DNA of 8,414 nt, taken from an uncultured Selenomonadaceae bacterium. GTDB lineage: Bacteria > Bacillota > Negativicutes > Selenomonadales > Selenomonadaceae. This document shows, piece after piece, positions 1 through 7,013 of the stretch. The stretch's first letter is position 1. Every line of letters begins with the position of its first letter. The stretch covers positions 1-8,414 of the forward strand of contig CAJOQC010000147.1 in assembly GCA_905236785.1 (NCBI GenBank), given 5' to 3'. Below the pieces are notes generated by a model. That model ran no database searches. It saw only the letters and a program-made list of their open reading frames with translations, and was not told the DNA's origin. The translations under genes and the position numbers were made by a program.

Positions 1-14
1 AGACGTTTTTTTTG

Positions 15-23
15 TGCTATAAT
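15..23 (+). promoter_or_regulatory. Extended -10 promoter element for the gat operon
   Basis: TGCTATAAT contains a perfect TATAAT hexamer (18-23) with a TG extension at 15-16, the extended -10 form of a sigma-A promoter. The predicted start is near position 30, which gives a leader of about 32 bases before gatC. The -35 box would fall at or just left of the window edge and cannot be judged. This is a sequence match only. Confidence 0.6.
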
Positions 24-61
24 CAAGACCAATTTGTGACTTTTATTTTTGAGGTGACAAC

Positions 62-352
62 ATGAATGTAACCAAAGAGGATCTTGCCACGGTGGCAAAA
101 CTTTCCCGCCTGTCCGTCGGCGAAGCCGAAGAAGAAGCGTATCTAAAGGACTTAAATGCGTTTATAACTTATGTTGAAAACTTAAAGGCCGTTGACACGG
201 ACAATGTTCCGCCCACGACCTACGCCATACCAATGCAAAACATATTCCGCGAGGACAAACCGCGCCCGTCTCTATTTAGGGACGATGCGCTAAAAAACGC
301 CCCGGAGGAAGAAAACGGCTACTTTAGAGTACCCCGGGTCTTGGAGGAATAA
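62..352 (+). CDS. gatC: Asp-tRNA(Asn)/Glu-tRNA(Gln) amidotransferase subunit C
   Basis: This is GatC, the small non-catalytic subunit that wraps around GatA and GatB and stabilises the cytoplasmic GatCAB complex. At 96 residues it has the usual family length. The N-terminal helix carries the typical pattern of the family (VAKLSRLSV, residues 11-19). The conserved linker lies at about 48-67 ([10 protein letters not shown], then a REDKP motif), and the C-terminal [10 protein letters not shown] (86-95) matches the usual ending. The start is supported by GAGGTG at 51-56, five bases before the ATG. It is the first gene of the operon, and gatA begins one base after its stop. I infer that it serves transamidation of mischarged tRNA in a cell lacking AsnRS, GlnRS or both. 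Which tRNA is the substrate cannot be told from this window. Confidence 0.95.
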   Translation: MNVTKEDLATVAKLSRLSVGEAEEEAYLKDLNAFITYVENLKAVDTDNVPPTTYAIPMQNIFREDKPRPSLFRDDALKNAPEEENGYFRVPRVLEE

Positions 353-353
353 A

Positions 354-1820
354 ATGACAGCAAAACTGATAAACAAAACGGCACACGAACTCCATGCCAT
401 GCTAAAGAGCAAAGAAATCAGCGCGACGGAATTAACCGACGAAGTTTTTGCCCAGATTGACAAAACCGAAGAAACAATCGGCGCATATATCACCGTTAAT
501 CGGGAAAACGCCTTGAAAGAGGCCAAAGCCGCCGACGAAAAAATTGCATCGGGCGACATTGCCTTTTTAACGGGTATCCCCATCGGCATAAAGGACAATA
601 TATGCACCAAAGGGTTAAAAACCACCTGCGGCAGTAAAATATTGGAAAACTTCGTGCCGCCCTACGACGCGACAGTAATTGCCAAACTTAACTCCCAAAA
701 CCCGGTGGTGCTTGGTAAAACCAATATGGACGAATTTGCCATGGGCGGCTCTACGGAACATTCGGCCTACAAAGTAACCCGCAACCCCCAAGATACCAGC
801 CGTGTGCCGGGCGGCAGTAGCGGCGGCAGCGCGGCAGCGGTGGCCGCAGGCGAAGCAATTTGCGCCCTTGGTAGCGACACCGGCGGTTCTATCCGTCAGC
901 CCGCCTCCTTTTGCGGCGTTGTGGGGTTAAAACCGACTTACGGACGCGTATCCCGTTACGGCTTGGTGGCCTACGCTTCTTCCCTCGACCAAATCGGCCC
1001 ATTGACCCGTGATGTGACGGATGCGGCAAATTTGCTGAACATAATTTCCGGCGTGGACGAAATGGACTCCACTTCGGCGCGAGTGAAAGTCCCTGATTTT
1101 ACCGCCGCTCTGAAAAACGACGTAACAGGGCTAAAAATAGGTTTGCCCAAAGAGTATTTCGGCGCGGGTCTTGACGAAAAGACAGGCGCGGCGGTAAAAT
1201 CGGCGGCAGATCTTTTGGCGCAAAAGGGCGCAACGATTACGGAAATTTCCCTGCCCCATACTGAATACGCCGTTGCTTCCTATTATCTTATCGCCCCGGC
1301 CGAAGCGGCAACCAATTTAGAGCGTTACGACGGCGTTAGCTACGGAGCGCGAGTGGCGGGAAAAGACGTTCCCGAAATGATGACCAACACCCGAACGGAA
1401 AAATTCGGCGCGGAAGTAAAACGGAGAATTTTAATAGGCAATTACGCTCTGTCAGCGGGTTATTACGATGCCTATTATCTAAAAGCGTTGAAGGTTCGCA
1501 CGCTCGTAAAGCAAGACTACGACGAAGCCTTTAAGTCCGTGGACGTGATTTTGGCTCCCACCGCCCCCACTGCGGCCTTTAAGATTGGCGAAATGGTCGG
1601 CGACCCATTAAAAATGTATTTGCAGGACGTTTGCACCGTTCCTTTGAACCTTGCGGGGCTGCCGGGAATTTCCGTTCCCTGCGGCCGCGACGGAAACAAT
1701 TTACCCGTCGGTGTGCAGTTTATCGGTCGCCCCTTGGACGAAGAAACAATTTTGCGGACGGCGTTTGCCTATGAACAGGAAAGCGGCATCAAATGGGAAT
1801 TGCCGGGAGGTGCGAAATGA
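354..1820 (+). CDS. gatA: Asp-tRNA(Asn)/Glu-tRNA(Gln) amidotransferase subunit A (glutaminase)
   Basis: GatA is the glutaminase subunit. It hydrolyses glutamine and passes ammonia to GatB for amidation of Asp-tRNA(Asn) and/or Glu-tRNA(Gln). The 488-residue length is normal. It is an amidase-signature enzyme with the full Ser-cisSer-Lys triad visible: Lys80 in GIPIGIKDN, Ser155 in the glycine/serine-rich PGGSSGGS, and the nucleophile Ser179 in [12 protein letters not shown]. These sit one residue from the positions I recall for Staphylococcus aureus GatA (79/154/178). Other family blocks include [14 protein letters not shown] (191-204) and the [11 protein letters not shown] segment in the C-terminal half. 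GGAGG at 343-347 lies six bases before the ATG. Its stop overlaps the gatB start by four bases (ATGA, 1817-1820), which suggests translational coupling. No damage is seen. Confidence 0.97.
   Translation: MTAKLINKTAHELHAMLKSKEISATELTDEVFAQIDKTEETIGAYITVNRENALKEAKAADEKIASGDIAFLTGIPIGIKDNICTKGLKTTCGSKILENFVPPYDATVIAKLNSQNPVVLGKTNMDEFAMGGSTEHSAYKVTRNPQDTSRVPGGSSGGSAAAVAAGEAICALGSDTGGSIRQPASFCGVVGLKPTYGRVSRYGLVAYASSLDQIGPLTRDVTDAANLLNIISGVDEMDSTSARVKVPDFTAALKNDVTGLKIGLPKEYFGAGLDEKTGAAVKSAADLLAQKGATITEISLPHTEYAVASYYLIAPAEAATNLERYDGVSYGARVAGKDVPEMMTNTRTEKFGAEVKRRILIGNYALSAGYYDAYYLKALKVRTLVKQDYDEAFKSVDVILAPTAPTAAFKIGEMVGDPLKMYLQDVCTVPLNLAGLPGISVPCGRDGNNLPVGVQFIGRPLDEETILRTAFAYEQESGIKWELPGGAK
1805..1810 (+). 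promoter_or_regulatory. Ribosome binding site fixing the gatB start
   Basis: GGGAGG lies six bases before the ATG at 1817, inside the end of gatA. It decides between this start and an in-frame ATG at 1793, which would add eight residues (MGIAGRCE), overlap gatA by 28 bases and lack a comparable site. The family also normally begins with a short lead into the ...EAVIGLEIH motif, as here. Confidence 0.75.
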
Positions 1821-3259
1821 AATACGAGGCGGTTATCGGTCTTGAAATACACAGCGAATTAAAGACGGATACAAAAATTTTCTGCGGTTGCAAAACCACC
1901 TTCGGCGCGGAACAAAACACCCACGTTTGCCCCGTGTGTCTGGGGCTTCCGGGTGTTTTGCCCGCAGTGAACAAAAAAGTGGTTGAGTTTGCCATAAAGG
2001 CAGGCTTGGCAACGGGTTGCACCATAAACAAATACAGCAAATTCGATCGCAAAAATTATTATTACCCGGATTTGCCGAAGAATTGGCAAACTTCCCAATA
2101 CGATTTGCCTATTGCCGAGCATGGCGCGGTGGAAATCGACGTTGACGGGCAAAAGAAAACCATTCGCTTAACTCGCATACACATGGAAGAGGACGCCGGA
2201 AAGCTTGTCCACTCCGGCGCAACCATAAAAGACTCGGCGGCATCAAACGTAGACTATAACCGAACCGGCGTTCCGCTTATCGAAATTGTTTCCGAGCCTG
2301 ATATGCGAAGCGCAGCGGAAGCTCGTGCCTATATGGAAAAAATCAAGGCAATTTTAGAGTACATCGACGTTTCAAATTGCCACATGGAAGAAGGAAATCT
2401 TCGCGCTGACATCAACGTATCCTTGCGCCCCGTAGGTCAAAAGGAACTTGGGACACGCACGGAGATGAAGAACATCAACTCCTTTAAGGCACTTGAGGAT
2501 GCCATCAACTACGAAATAGAACGTCAGGCGGAGGTTCTTGATGATGGCGGCGTAATTGTGCAAGAAACCCGCACATTTGACCCCGAACGAGGCGTTACCC
2601 TTTCAATGCGAAGCAAAGAGGATGCTCATGATTACCGTTATATGCCCGAGCCGGATTTGCCACCCATAATAACCACCGACGAAGAAATTGAAAATTATCG
2701 AAAATCTCTGCCAGAACTGCCGGATGCGGCGGCGGCGCGTTTGCAAAATGAGTTGGGACTGTCCGCTTACGATGCAGGAGTCATCACAAGCTCCCGTCAA
2801 TCCGCCGAGTATTTTGACGCGACGGTGAAAGAAGGCGCAGATGCAAAACTTGCCGCCAACTGGATAATGGGCGACTTAGCCAAAAACCTAAACGCCGACG
2901 GAATCACAATCGAAAATTCCCCTGTTGATGCAAAACGTCTGGGCGAAATGATAAAACTTATCGAAAAAGGAACTATTTCCTCCAAAATCGGCAAGAAGGT
3001 TTTCGCCGAAATGTGGAAGAACCCCGACCCGCCGGAAAAAATCGTTAAAGACTTGGGTCTTGTACAAATAACCGACACAGCAGCCATCGAGGCCATTGTG
3101 AAGGAAGTTATCGCCAAGAACGAAAAGGCCGTCGCCGACTACAAAAGCGGCAACAAAAAAGCCATAGGCGCACTGGTGGGGCAAGTCATGAAAGCCTCAA
3201 AAGGCAAAGCCAATCCTCAAATGGTCAACGAACTGTTGGCCAAAAACCTTGAGGGGTAA
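1817..3259 (+). CDS. gatB: Asp-tRNA(Asn)/Glu-tRNA(Gln) amidotransferase subunit B
   Basis: GatB is the tRNA-binding kinase/transamidase subunit. It activates the side-chain carboxylate of mischarged Asp- or Glu-tRNA with ATP and receives ammonia from GatA. From this start it has 480 residues, the usual size. Visible landmarks are [10 protein letters not shown] (6-15) with the probable metal ligands Glu10 and His12, [11 protein letters not shown] (122-132), [17 protein letters not shown] (146-162), and [10 protein letters not shown] (214-223). A helical and YqeY-like tail domain follows from about 330 to 478, ending in the conserved KGKANPQMV (462-470). Cys23, Cys25, Cys38 and Cys41 form a CxC...CxxC set that probably binds zinc, as in the zinc-containing GatB subgroup. 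The ATG overlaps the gatA stop. The phosphatase gene begins three bases after the stop. Confidence 0.96.
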   Translation: MKYEAVIGLEIHSELKTDTKIFCGCKTTFGAEQNTHVCPVCLGLPGVLPAVNKKVVEFAIKAGLATGCTINKYSKFDRKNYYYPDLPKNWQTSQYDLPIAEHGAVEIDVDGQKKTIRLTRIHMEEDAGKLVHSGATIKDSAASNVDYNRTGVPLIEIVSEPDMRSAAEARAYMEKIKAILEYIDVSNCHMEEGNLRADINVSLRPVGQKELGTRTEMKNINSFKALEDAINYEIERQAEVLDDGGVIVQETRTFDPERGVTLSMRSKEDAHDYRYMPEPDLPPIITTDEEIENYRKSLPELPDAAAARLQNELGLSAYDAGVITSSRQSAEYFDATVKEGADAKLAANWIMGDLAKNLNADGITIENSPVDAKRLGEMIKLIEKGTISSKIGKKVFAEMWKNPDPPEKIVKDLGLVQITDTAAIEAIVKEVIAKNEKAVADYKSGNKKAIGALVGQVMKASKGKANPQMVNELLAKNLEG

Positions 3260-3262
3260 ATC

Positions 3263-3940
3263 ATGAACAGGACGTATAAAGCCGCTGTCTTTGACATGGA
3301 CGGCACACTTATAGATTCCCTCGCGGACTTGGCTGCTTCCGCCAACGAAGTAATGCGTTCCTTCAATTTCTTGGAGCATACTTTGGAGGAATATCGAAAT
3401 TTCGTGGGCAACGGCGCGAGAAAACTTATGGAGCGATCCCTGCCCGCCAAAGAACGAGAAAACACTGCGCTTATTGACGAAGCGACAGCCCGCTATATTA
3501 AATGTTACCTTAATGGGCATCTTCTGGATAAGACCAAGCCCTACGACGGCATTTTAGAAATGCTTGACACCCTGAAATCTCGCGGCGTGAAACTTGCGAT
3601 TTGCACCAACAAGCCCCATGATGCGGCGGTAAAAGTTGCCGAAAAACTTTTCCCGCCGAACACATTTTCGGCGATAGTCGGCGACAAGAAAGGGTTAAAG
3701 CGCAAGCCTGACCCCACGAACCTTCTTAAAATAATCGCCGATTTTGGTGTAACTCCCGCCGAAACAGCATACTTTGGGGATTCGGGTACGGACATGAAAA
3801 CGGCCGTAAACGCCGAAGTTTTGCCGGTGGGCGTGGCGTGGGGATTTCGCCCCCAAAAAGAACTTTGGGAAACGGGCGCGAAAACAGTTTTGGTGCATCC
3901 TAATGAATTGCTGAATAAGGTTGAGTTTGTGGAACAGTAA
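3263..3940 (+). CDS. HAD-superfamily phosphatase, phosphoglycolate phosphatase-like
   Basis: This is a haloacid dehalogenase superfamily phosphatase of 225 residues, the size of Gph-type enzymes. All four motifs are intact: DMDGTLIDS (nucleophile Asp11, acid/base Asp13), ICTNKP (Thr115), KRKPDP (Lys148), and FGDSGTDMKTA (Asp173, Asp177). The helical cap lies between the first two motifs (about 20-90), which is the C1-cap arrangement of subfamily IA. The best resemblance is to phosphoglycolate phosphatase (gph), which removes 2-phosphoglycolate formed during DNA repair or oxygenation side reactions. Substrate range in this superfamily is broad, so pyrophosphatase (PpaX-like) or general sugar-phosphatase activity is also possible, and no gene symbol is given. 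GAGGGG at 3251-3256 precedes the ATG by six bases. Its TAA stop shares one base with the next ATG. Confidence 0.88.
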   Translation: MNRTYKAAVFDMDGTLIDSLADLAASANEVMRSFNFLEHTLEEYRNFVGNGARKLMERSLPAKERENTALIDEATARYIKCYLNGHLLDKTKPYDGILEMLDTLKSRGVKLAICTNKPHDAAVKVAEKLFPPNTFSAIVGDKKGLKRKPDPTNLLKIIADFGVTPAETAYFGDSGTDMKTAVNAEVLPVGVAWGFRPQKELWETGAKTVLVHPNELLNKVEFVEQ

Positions 3941-5307
3941 TGAACGAAAACATACCTATAAAAACAGGCGACGTTGTGCGCCTTAAAATTACCGCCCTGG
4001 GCAGCGGCGGCGAAGGCGTGGCTCGTTACGAAGGCTTTGCCGTGTTTGTCCCCTTTGCCCTGCCGGGGGAAACCGTCGATGCCAAAATCGGCGAAATTAA
4101 AAAAAATTATGCGGCGGCGCGACTTATAAAGATAATCGAAAGAAGCCCCGACCGCGTAGACAGCGACTGCCCCGTATATTATCGTTGCGGCGGCTGTCAA
4201 CTGCGGCACATTGCCTATAAAGCGGAGCTTGCCGCCAAAAAACAAATTGTTATCGATGCGCTAAAACGTATAGGCGGCGAAAAGAACCCTGCCGTGGAGG
4301 ACGTAATGGGCGGCGAGCCGTATCACTATCGCAATAAAGTTCAGTTCCCCGTGGGGAAAAAAAACGGTGCGGTGGTAGTCGGTTGCTACGCCAAAGGCAC
4401 TCATGAAATAGTAAACGTAACCGACTGCCTCATCGAAAAACGAGGCAACAACAAAATTGTGGCAGCGGTGCGGGAAGTGGCTCACAATCTCGGCATAAGC
4501 ATTTACGATGAGAATAAGCATAAAGGCGTGCTTCGCCATGTATGCGGGCGCGAAACCGCCAAAGGCGAGCTTATGGCGATTCTTGTCACCAACACTGAGG
4601 TTCTCCCCAAGGAAAAAACCTTTGTAAAAGAATTGCTTACCCGCGTCAAAGATTTGGTCAGTATCCAGCAAAACATACAACATTATCACAATAACGTGAT
4701 ATTGGGACGCGACACCAAAGTTCTTTGGGGCAAGGAAACCATCGCCGACAAAATAGGCAAATTACGCTTTAATATTTCGGCGCGGTCTTTTTTTCAGGTA
4801 AACAACGACCAAGCCGCCAAGCTCTACGAAAAAGCGGCAGAGTTTGCCTCCCTCACCAAAAAGGAAACAGTGATTGATGCCTATTGCGGCACAGGCACTA
4901 TCTCCCTTTTCCTTGCCCAACAAGCGCGAAGAGTGGTGGGCATCGAAATTGTGCCGCAAGCCATATACGATGCAGAGAAAAATGCTCGGGAAAACGGCGT
5001 GAAAAATGCGGAATTTATGACCGGCGATGCCGCTAAGATAATGCCCGCTCTTTATAAGGATGGCTTTATTGCCGACGTTATAGTTCTCGATCCGCCGCGG
5101 GCGGGATGTGCGCCGGAGGTTTTGACGGCGGCCGTCGGCATGAACCCCTTAAAAATAATTTATGTATCCTGTAACCCCGCCACGTTGGCGCGTGATGTGG
5201 CAATTTTGCGGGAAAAGGGTTACTTCCTGCGTCGGGCGCAACCTGTCGATATGTTTCCCCGCACGGTACATGTGGAAACAGTGGCGGAAATTGTACGCAA
5301 ACAATGA
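3940..5307 (+). CDS. rlmD: 23S rRNA (uracil-5-)-methyltransferase, RlmD/RumA family
   Basis: This is a SAM-dependent enzyme that methylates C5 of a uridine in 23S rRNA (U1939 for RlmD; Bacillota RlmCD enzymes can also modify U747). At 455 residues it has a TRAM RNA-binding domain (about 7-66), then an iron-sulfur cluster site with Cys77, Cys83, Cys86 and Cys163 (CxxxxxCxxC plus a distant Cys). The C-terminal Rossmann methyltransferase domain has the SAM motif VIDAYCGTGT (311-320) and DPPRAGC (384-390). It also carries the catalytic Cys411 in YVSCNPATLARD and the probable general base Glu446 in HVETVAEI. Spacing of the last two residues matches E. coli RumA (C389, E424). The ATG overlaps the preceding TAA by one base (TAATG) and lacks a clear Shine-Dalgarno site, so translation is probably coupled. 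TrmA-type tRNA specificity is less likely given the TRAM domain and cluster. Confidence 0.93.
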   Translation: MNENIPIKTGDVVRLKITALGSGGEGVARYEGFAVFVPFALPGETVDAKIGEIKKNYAAARLIKIIERSPDRVDSDCPVYYRCGGCQLRHIAYKAELAAKKQIVIDALKRIGGEKNPAVEDVMGGEPYHYRNKVQFPVGKKNGAVVVGCYAKGTHEIVNVTDCLIEKRGNNKIVAAVREVAHNLGISIYDENKHKGVLRHVCGRETAKGELMAILVTNTEVLPKEKTFVKELLTRVKDLVSIQQNIQHYHNNVILGRDTKVLWGKETIADKIGKLRFNISARSFFQVNNDQAAKLYEKAAEFASLTKKETVIDAYCGTGTISLFLAQQARRVVGIEIVPQAIYDAEKNARENGVKNAEFMTGDAAKIMPALYKDGFIADVIVLDPPRAGCAPEVLTAAVGMNPLKIIYVSCNPATLARDVAILREKGYFLRRAQPVDMFPRTVHVETVAEIVRKQ

Positions 5308-5310
5308 GGA
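5306..5310 (+). promoter_or_regulatory. Ribosome binding site fixing the DUF4127 gene start
   Basis: GAGGA overlaps the rlmD stop codon and lies seven bases before the ATG at 5318. It supports that start over an in-frame ATG at 5162, which lies deep inside rlmD and would put a 52-residue non-family extension before the signal peptide. Confidence 0.7.
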
Positions 5311-5317
5311 AATACTT

Positions 5318-6910
5318 ATGGATATTTGCAAAAAAATCGCAGCGGTAGCTTTTAGCATTTGCCTGTTCGCACTAAACGCAAATGTTACACAGGCAGCGAA
5401 AAAAATCATTTACATTCCCTTGGACAATCGCCCCATTACCTGCGACGAATCCGCCGAAGTCATAAGAAAAGCGGGCTACGAGGCAATTATTCCGCCAAAC
5501 GAACTCTTGGGCGGCGGCAGTACCAAAAGCGGCGACCCGACGGGGCTGTGGAAATGGCTAAACGAAAACGCTTACAGCGCGGAGGCTGCGGTTGTGTCCA
5601 CCGATGCCATGTTGTACGGCAGTTTGGTTGATTCCCGCAAACATGAACTTACGGCCGAAGAAGTTTCAAAACGCGTCGAAAATTTTCAAAATTTCCACGC
5701 CGCTTTCCCCCGTTTGCCTGTCTACGGCTTCGGCACAATCATGCGAACGCTGATTTCGCCCCACCATTCGGACAAGGGCATGGAGCCGGAGTATTACCAG
5801 CGGTACGCCATGAGTATTTATCGCTACACCGCTTTGCAGGATAAGATTGACATGGGCATCGCCGGCAAAAAAGAACGCCGCGAATTTGCCAAACTGCAAA
5901 AGGAAATCCCGTCGGACGTAATGGAAGCGTGGGAAGCGCGACACATAATAAACGAAAACGCCAACCGCGCTTTAACAGACCTTACCGCCAACAATGTTTT
6001 TAACTTCCTGCTCTTAGGCTGCGACGACGGCGCAATGTACTCAAGAACTCACTATGAGAGCCGCCATCTGCGCGACTACGGAAAAAATGTCGGCAAAACC
6101 CGCTTTGAAGTGTTATCCGGCGCGGACGAACTCGGCATGATAATGCTCTGCCGCGCCATCAACGATAACAAACGCGAAATTCCTTTTATATATACGGCCT
6201 ACAACATAGGCAAAGGGCGCAATACAATCCCCACTTATTGCAACGACACGGTGGGCAACGACATCGACGGCGCAATAACGGCGGCTGGCGGCTTGCAAAT
6301 CCCCACGCCGGAGCGAGCGGATTTTGTTATGGCAGTCTTTACAAACCCCAACGGCAAAACTTCCGAGGCGAATTGGCCAATTAACACCATAAAAATGCGC
6401 CGCGGTATCGAGCCTTTTGTAAAAAGAGTGAAAGATTTTGCCGACAAAGGCTATAATGTGGGCGTAGCGGACATCTCCTTCGGCAACGGCGCAGACAACG
6501 CCCTTATGGAAGCCATGCGAAAGGAAAATTTACTCTTTAGCGTGCGAGCTTACGGCGGCTGGAACACGGCAACGAACACCACCGGTTTTTTAATCGGCAC
6601 AGGGTTATTGCTAAAGGACATGACACGCCAAGCAAGCGATGAACTTATGCTCATTCGCTATCTTGACGAATGGGGCTATCAGGCCAATGTTCGCCAAGAA
6701 GTGTTGGCGGCTTTAGATTCGTTGCCGGGGGAACACGACCCCCAAAGCGGGGCGCTAAACAGCAAACGACCGGCGGCTGCCGCTTTTGGCACAGAGAAAC
6801 TAAAGGAGTTTACAAAGAAAAATCTTACCTTGCCACCATGGCTTTCTACCGAAAATTTAAGCCTTGATTACCCATGGAACAGGCTTTTTGAGTGCGAAAT
6901 AAAATTCTAA
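5318..6910 (+). CDS. Exported DUF4127 family protein, function unknown
   Basis: This 530-residue protein has a likely Sec signal peptide: Lys5-Lys6, a hydrophobic core at about 7-20, and probable cleavage after Ala26 (TQA-AK). No lipobox is seen around Cys15, so I infer a secreted or envelope-located protein rather than a lipoprotein. I assign it to DUF4127 from recalled family features. These are the start IPLDNRPIT (33-41), STDAMLYGSLVDSR (94-107), LLGCDDGAMYSR (232-243), GADELGMIMLCRA (268-280), VADISFGNGADNAL (383-396), AYGGWNTATNTTG (411-423), and the ending YPWNRLFE (518-525). Many invariant-looking Asp, Asn, Arg and Trp residues suggest an enzyme or a glycan-binding fold, but the family's function is unknown to me. 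It is the last gene of the operon, ten bases after rlmD and immediately before a terminator, and appears intact. Confidence 0.85.
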   Translation: MDICKKIAAVAFSICLFALNANVTQAAKKIIYIPLDNRPITCDESAEVIRKAGYEAIIPPNELLGGGSTKSGDPTGLWKWLNENAYSAEAAVVSTDAMLYGSLVDSRKHELTAEEVSKRVENFQNFHAAFPRLPVYGFGTIMRTLISPHHSDKGMEPEYYQRYAMSIYRYTALQDKIDMGIAGKKERREFAKLQKEIPSDVMEAWEARHIINENANRALTDLTANNVFNFLLLGCDDGAMYSRTHYESRHLRDYGKNVGKTRFEVLSGADELGMIMLCRAINDNKREIPFIYTAYNIGKGRNTIPTYCNDTVGNDIDGAITAAGGLQIPTPERADFVMAVFTNPNGKTSEANWPINTIKMRRGIEPFVKRVKDFADKGYNVGVADISFGNGADNALMEAMRKENLLFSVRAYGGWNTATNTTGFLIGTGLLLKDMTRQASDELMLIRYLDEWGYQANVRQEVLAALDSLPGEHDPQSGALNSKRPAAAAFGTEKLKEFTKKNLTLPPWLSTENLSLDYPWNRLFECEIKF

Positions 6911-6946
6911 AAAAAAGCCGCGAAGGTTTCCCTTCGCGGCTTTTTT
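6911..6946. terminator. Strong bidirectional intrinsic terminator
   Basis: A perfect 10-bp GC-rich stem (GCCGCGAAGG at 6917-6926 paired with CCTTCGCGGC at 6931-6940) encloses a TTTC loop. It is flanked by A6 on the left and T6 on the right, which can extend the pairing to 16 bp. Rightward transcripts meet a T6 tract after the stem. Leftward transcripts meet a T8 tract, because the A-run extends into the TAA of the DUF4127 gene (6909-6916). The hairpin lies between convergent genes, so it should end both the gat operon and metY. Confidence 0.92.
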
Positions 6947-6980
6947 GCGTCAGTGGTTGCAAATCAATTCATACTACTCA

Positions 6981-7004
6981 CCGTAAAAAATACAATTTTT
7001 ACGG
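6981..7004. repeat. AT-rich inverted repeat just downstream of metY
   Basis: CCGTAAAAA (6981-6989) and TTTTTACGG (6996-7004) are perfect 9-base inverted repeats around a 6-base loop, nine bases past the metY stop. Neither side is followed by a T-tract, so it is not a convincing intrinsic terminator. It could be a weak 3' hairpin on the metY transcript or a protein-binding palindrome. Confidence 0.5.
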
Positions 7005-7013
7005 AACATCATC

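Noticed and set aside
6..13. T8 run at the left edge as the tail of an upstream terminator.
   Set aside because: The stem would lie outside the window. The run may equally be part of the promoter spacer for gatC, so it is not called.
1793..1816. A longer gatB start at 1793.
   Set aside because: It adds eight residues not expected in GatB, overlaps gatA by 28 bases, and has no site as good as GGGAGG before 1817.
3541..4245. A 234-codon open frame on the minus strand across the phosphatase/rlmD junction.
   Set aside because: It is antisense to two well-supported genes and runs through the junction. Its composition is low in charge and rich in Phe, Ala and Ser, typical of a shadow frame.
5162..5317. 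A longer start for the DUF4127 protein inside rlmD.
   Set aside because: The extension is encoded in another frame of the rlmD catalytic domain region. The ATG at 5318 has GAGGA at proper spacing and gives a clean signal peptide.
5318..5405. Lipoprotein signal around Cys15 of the DUF4127 protein.
   Set aside because: The residues before Cys15 (F-S-I) do not form a lipobox, and the AxA-like site at TQA fits a normal signal peptidase I cut.
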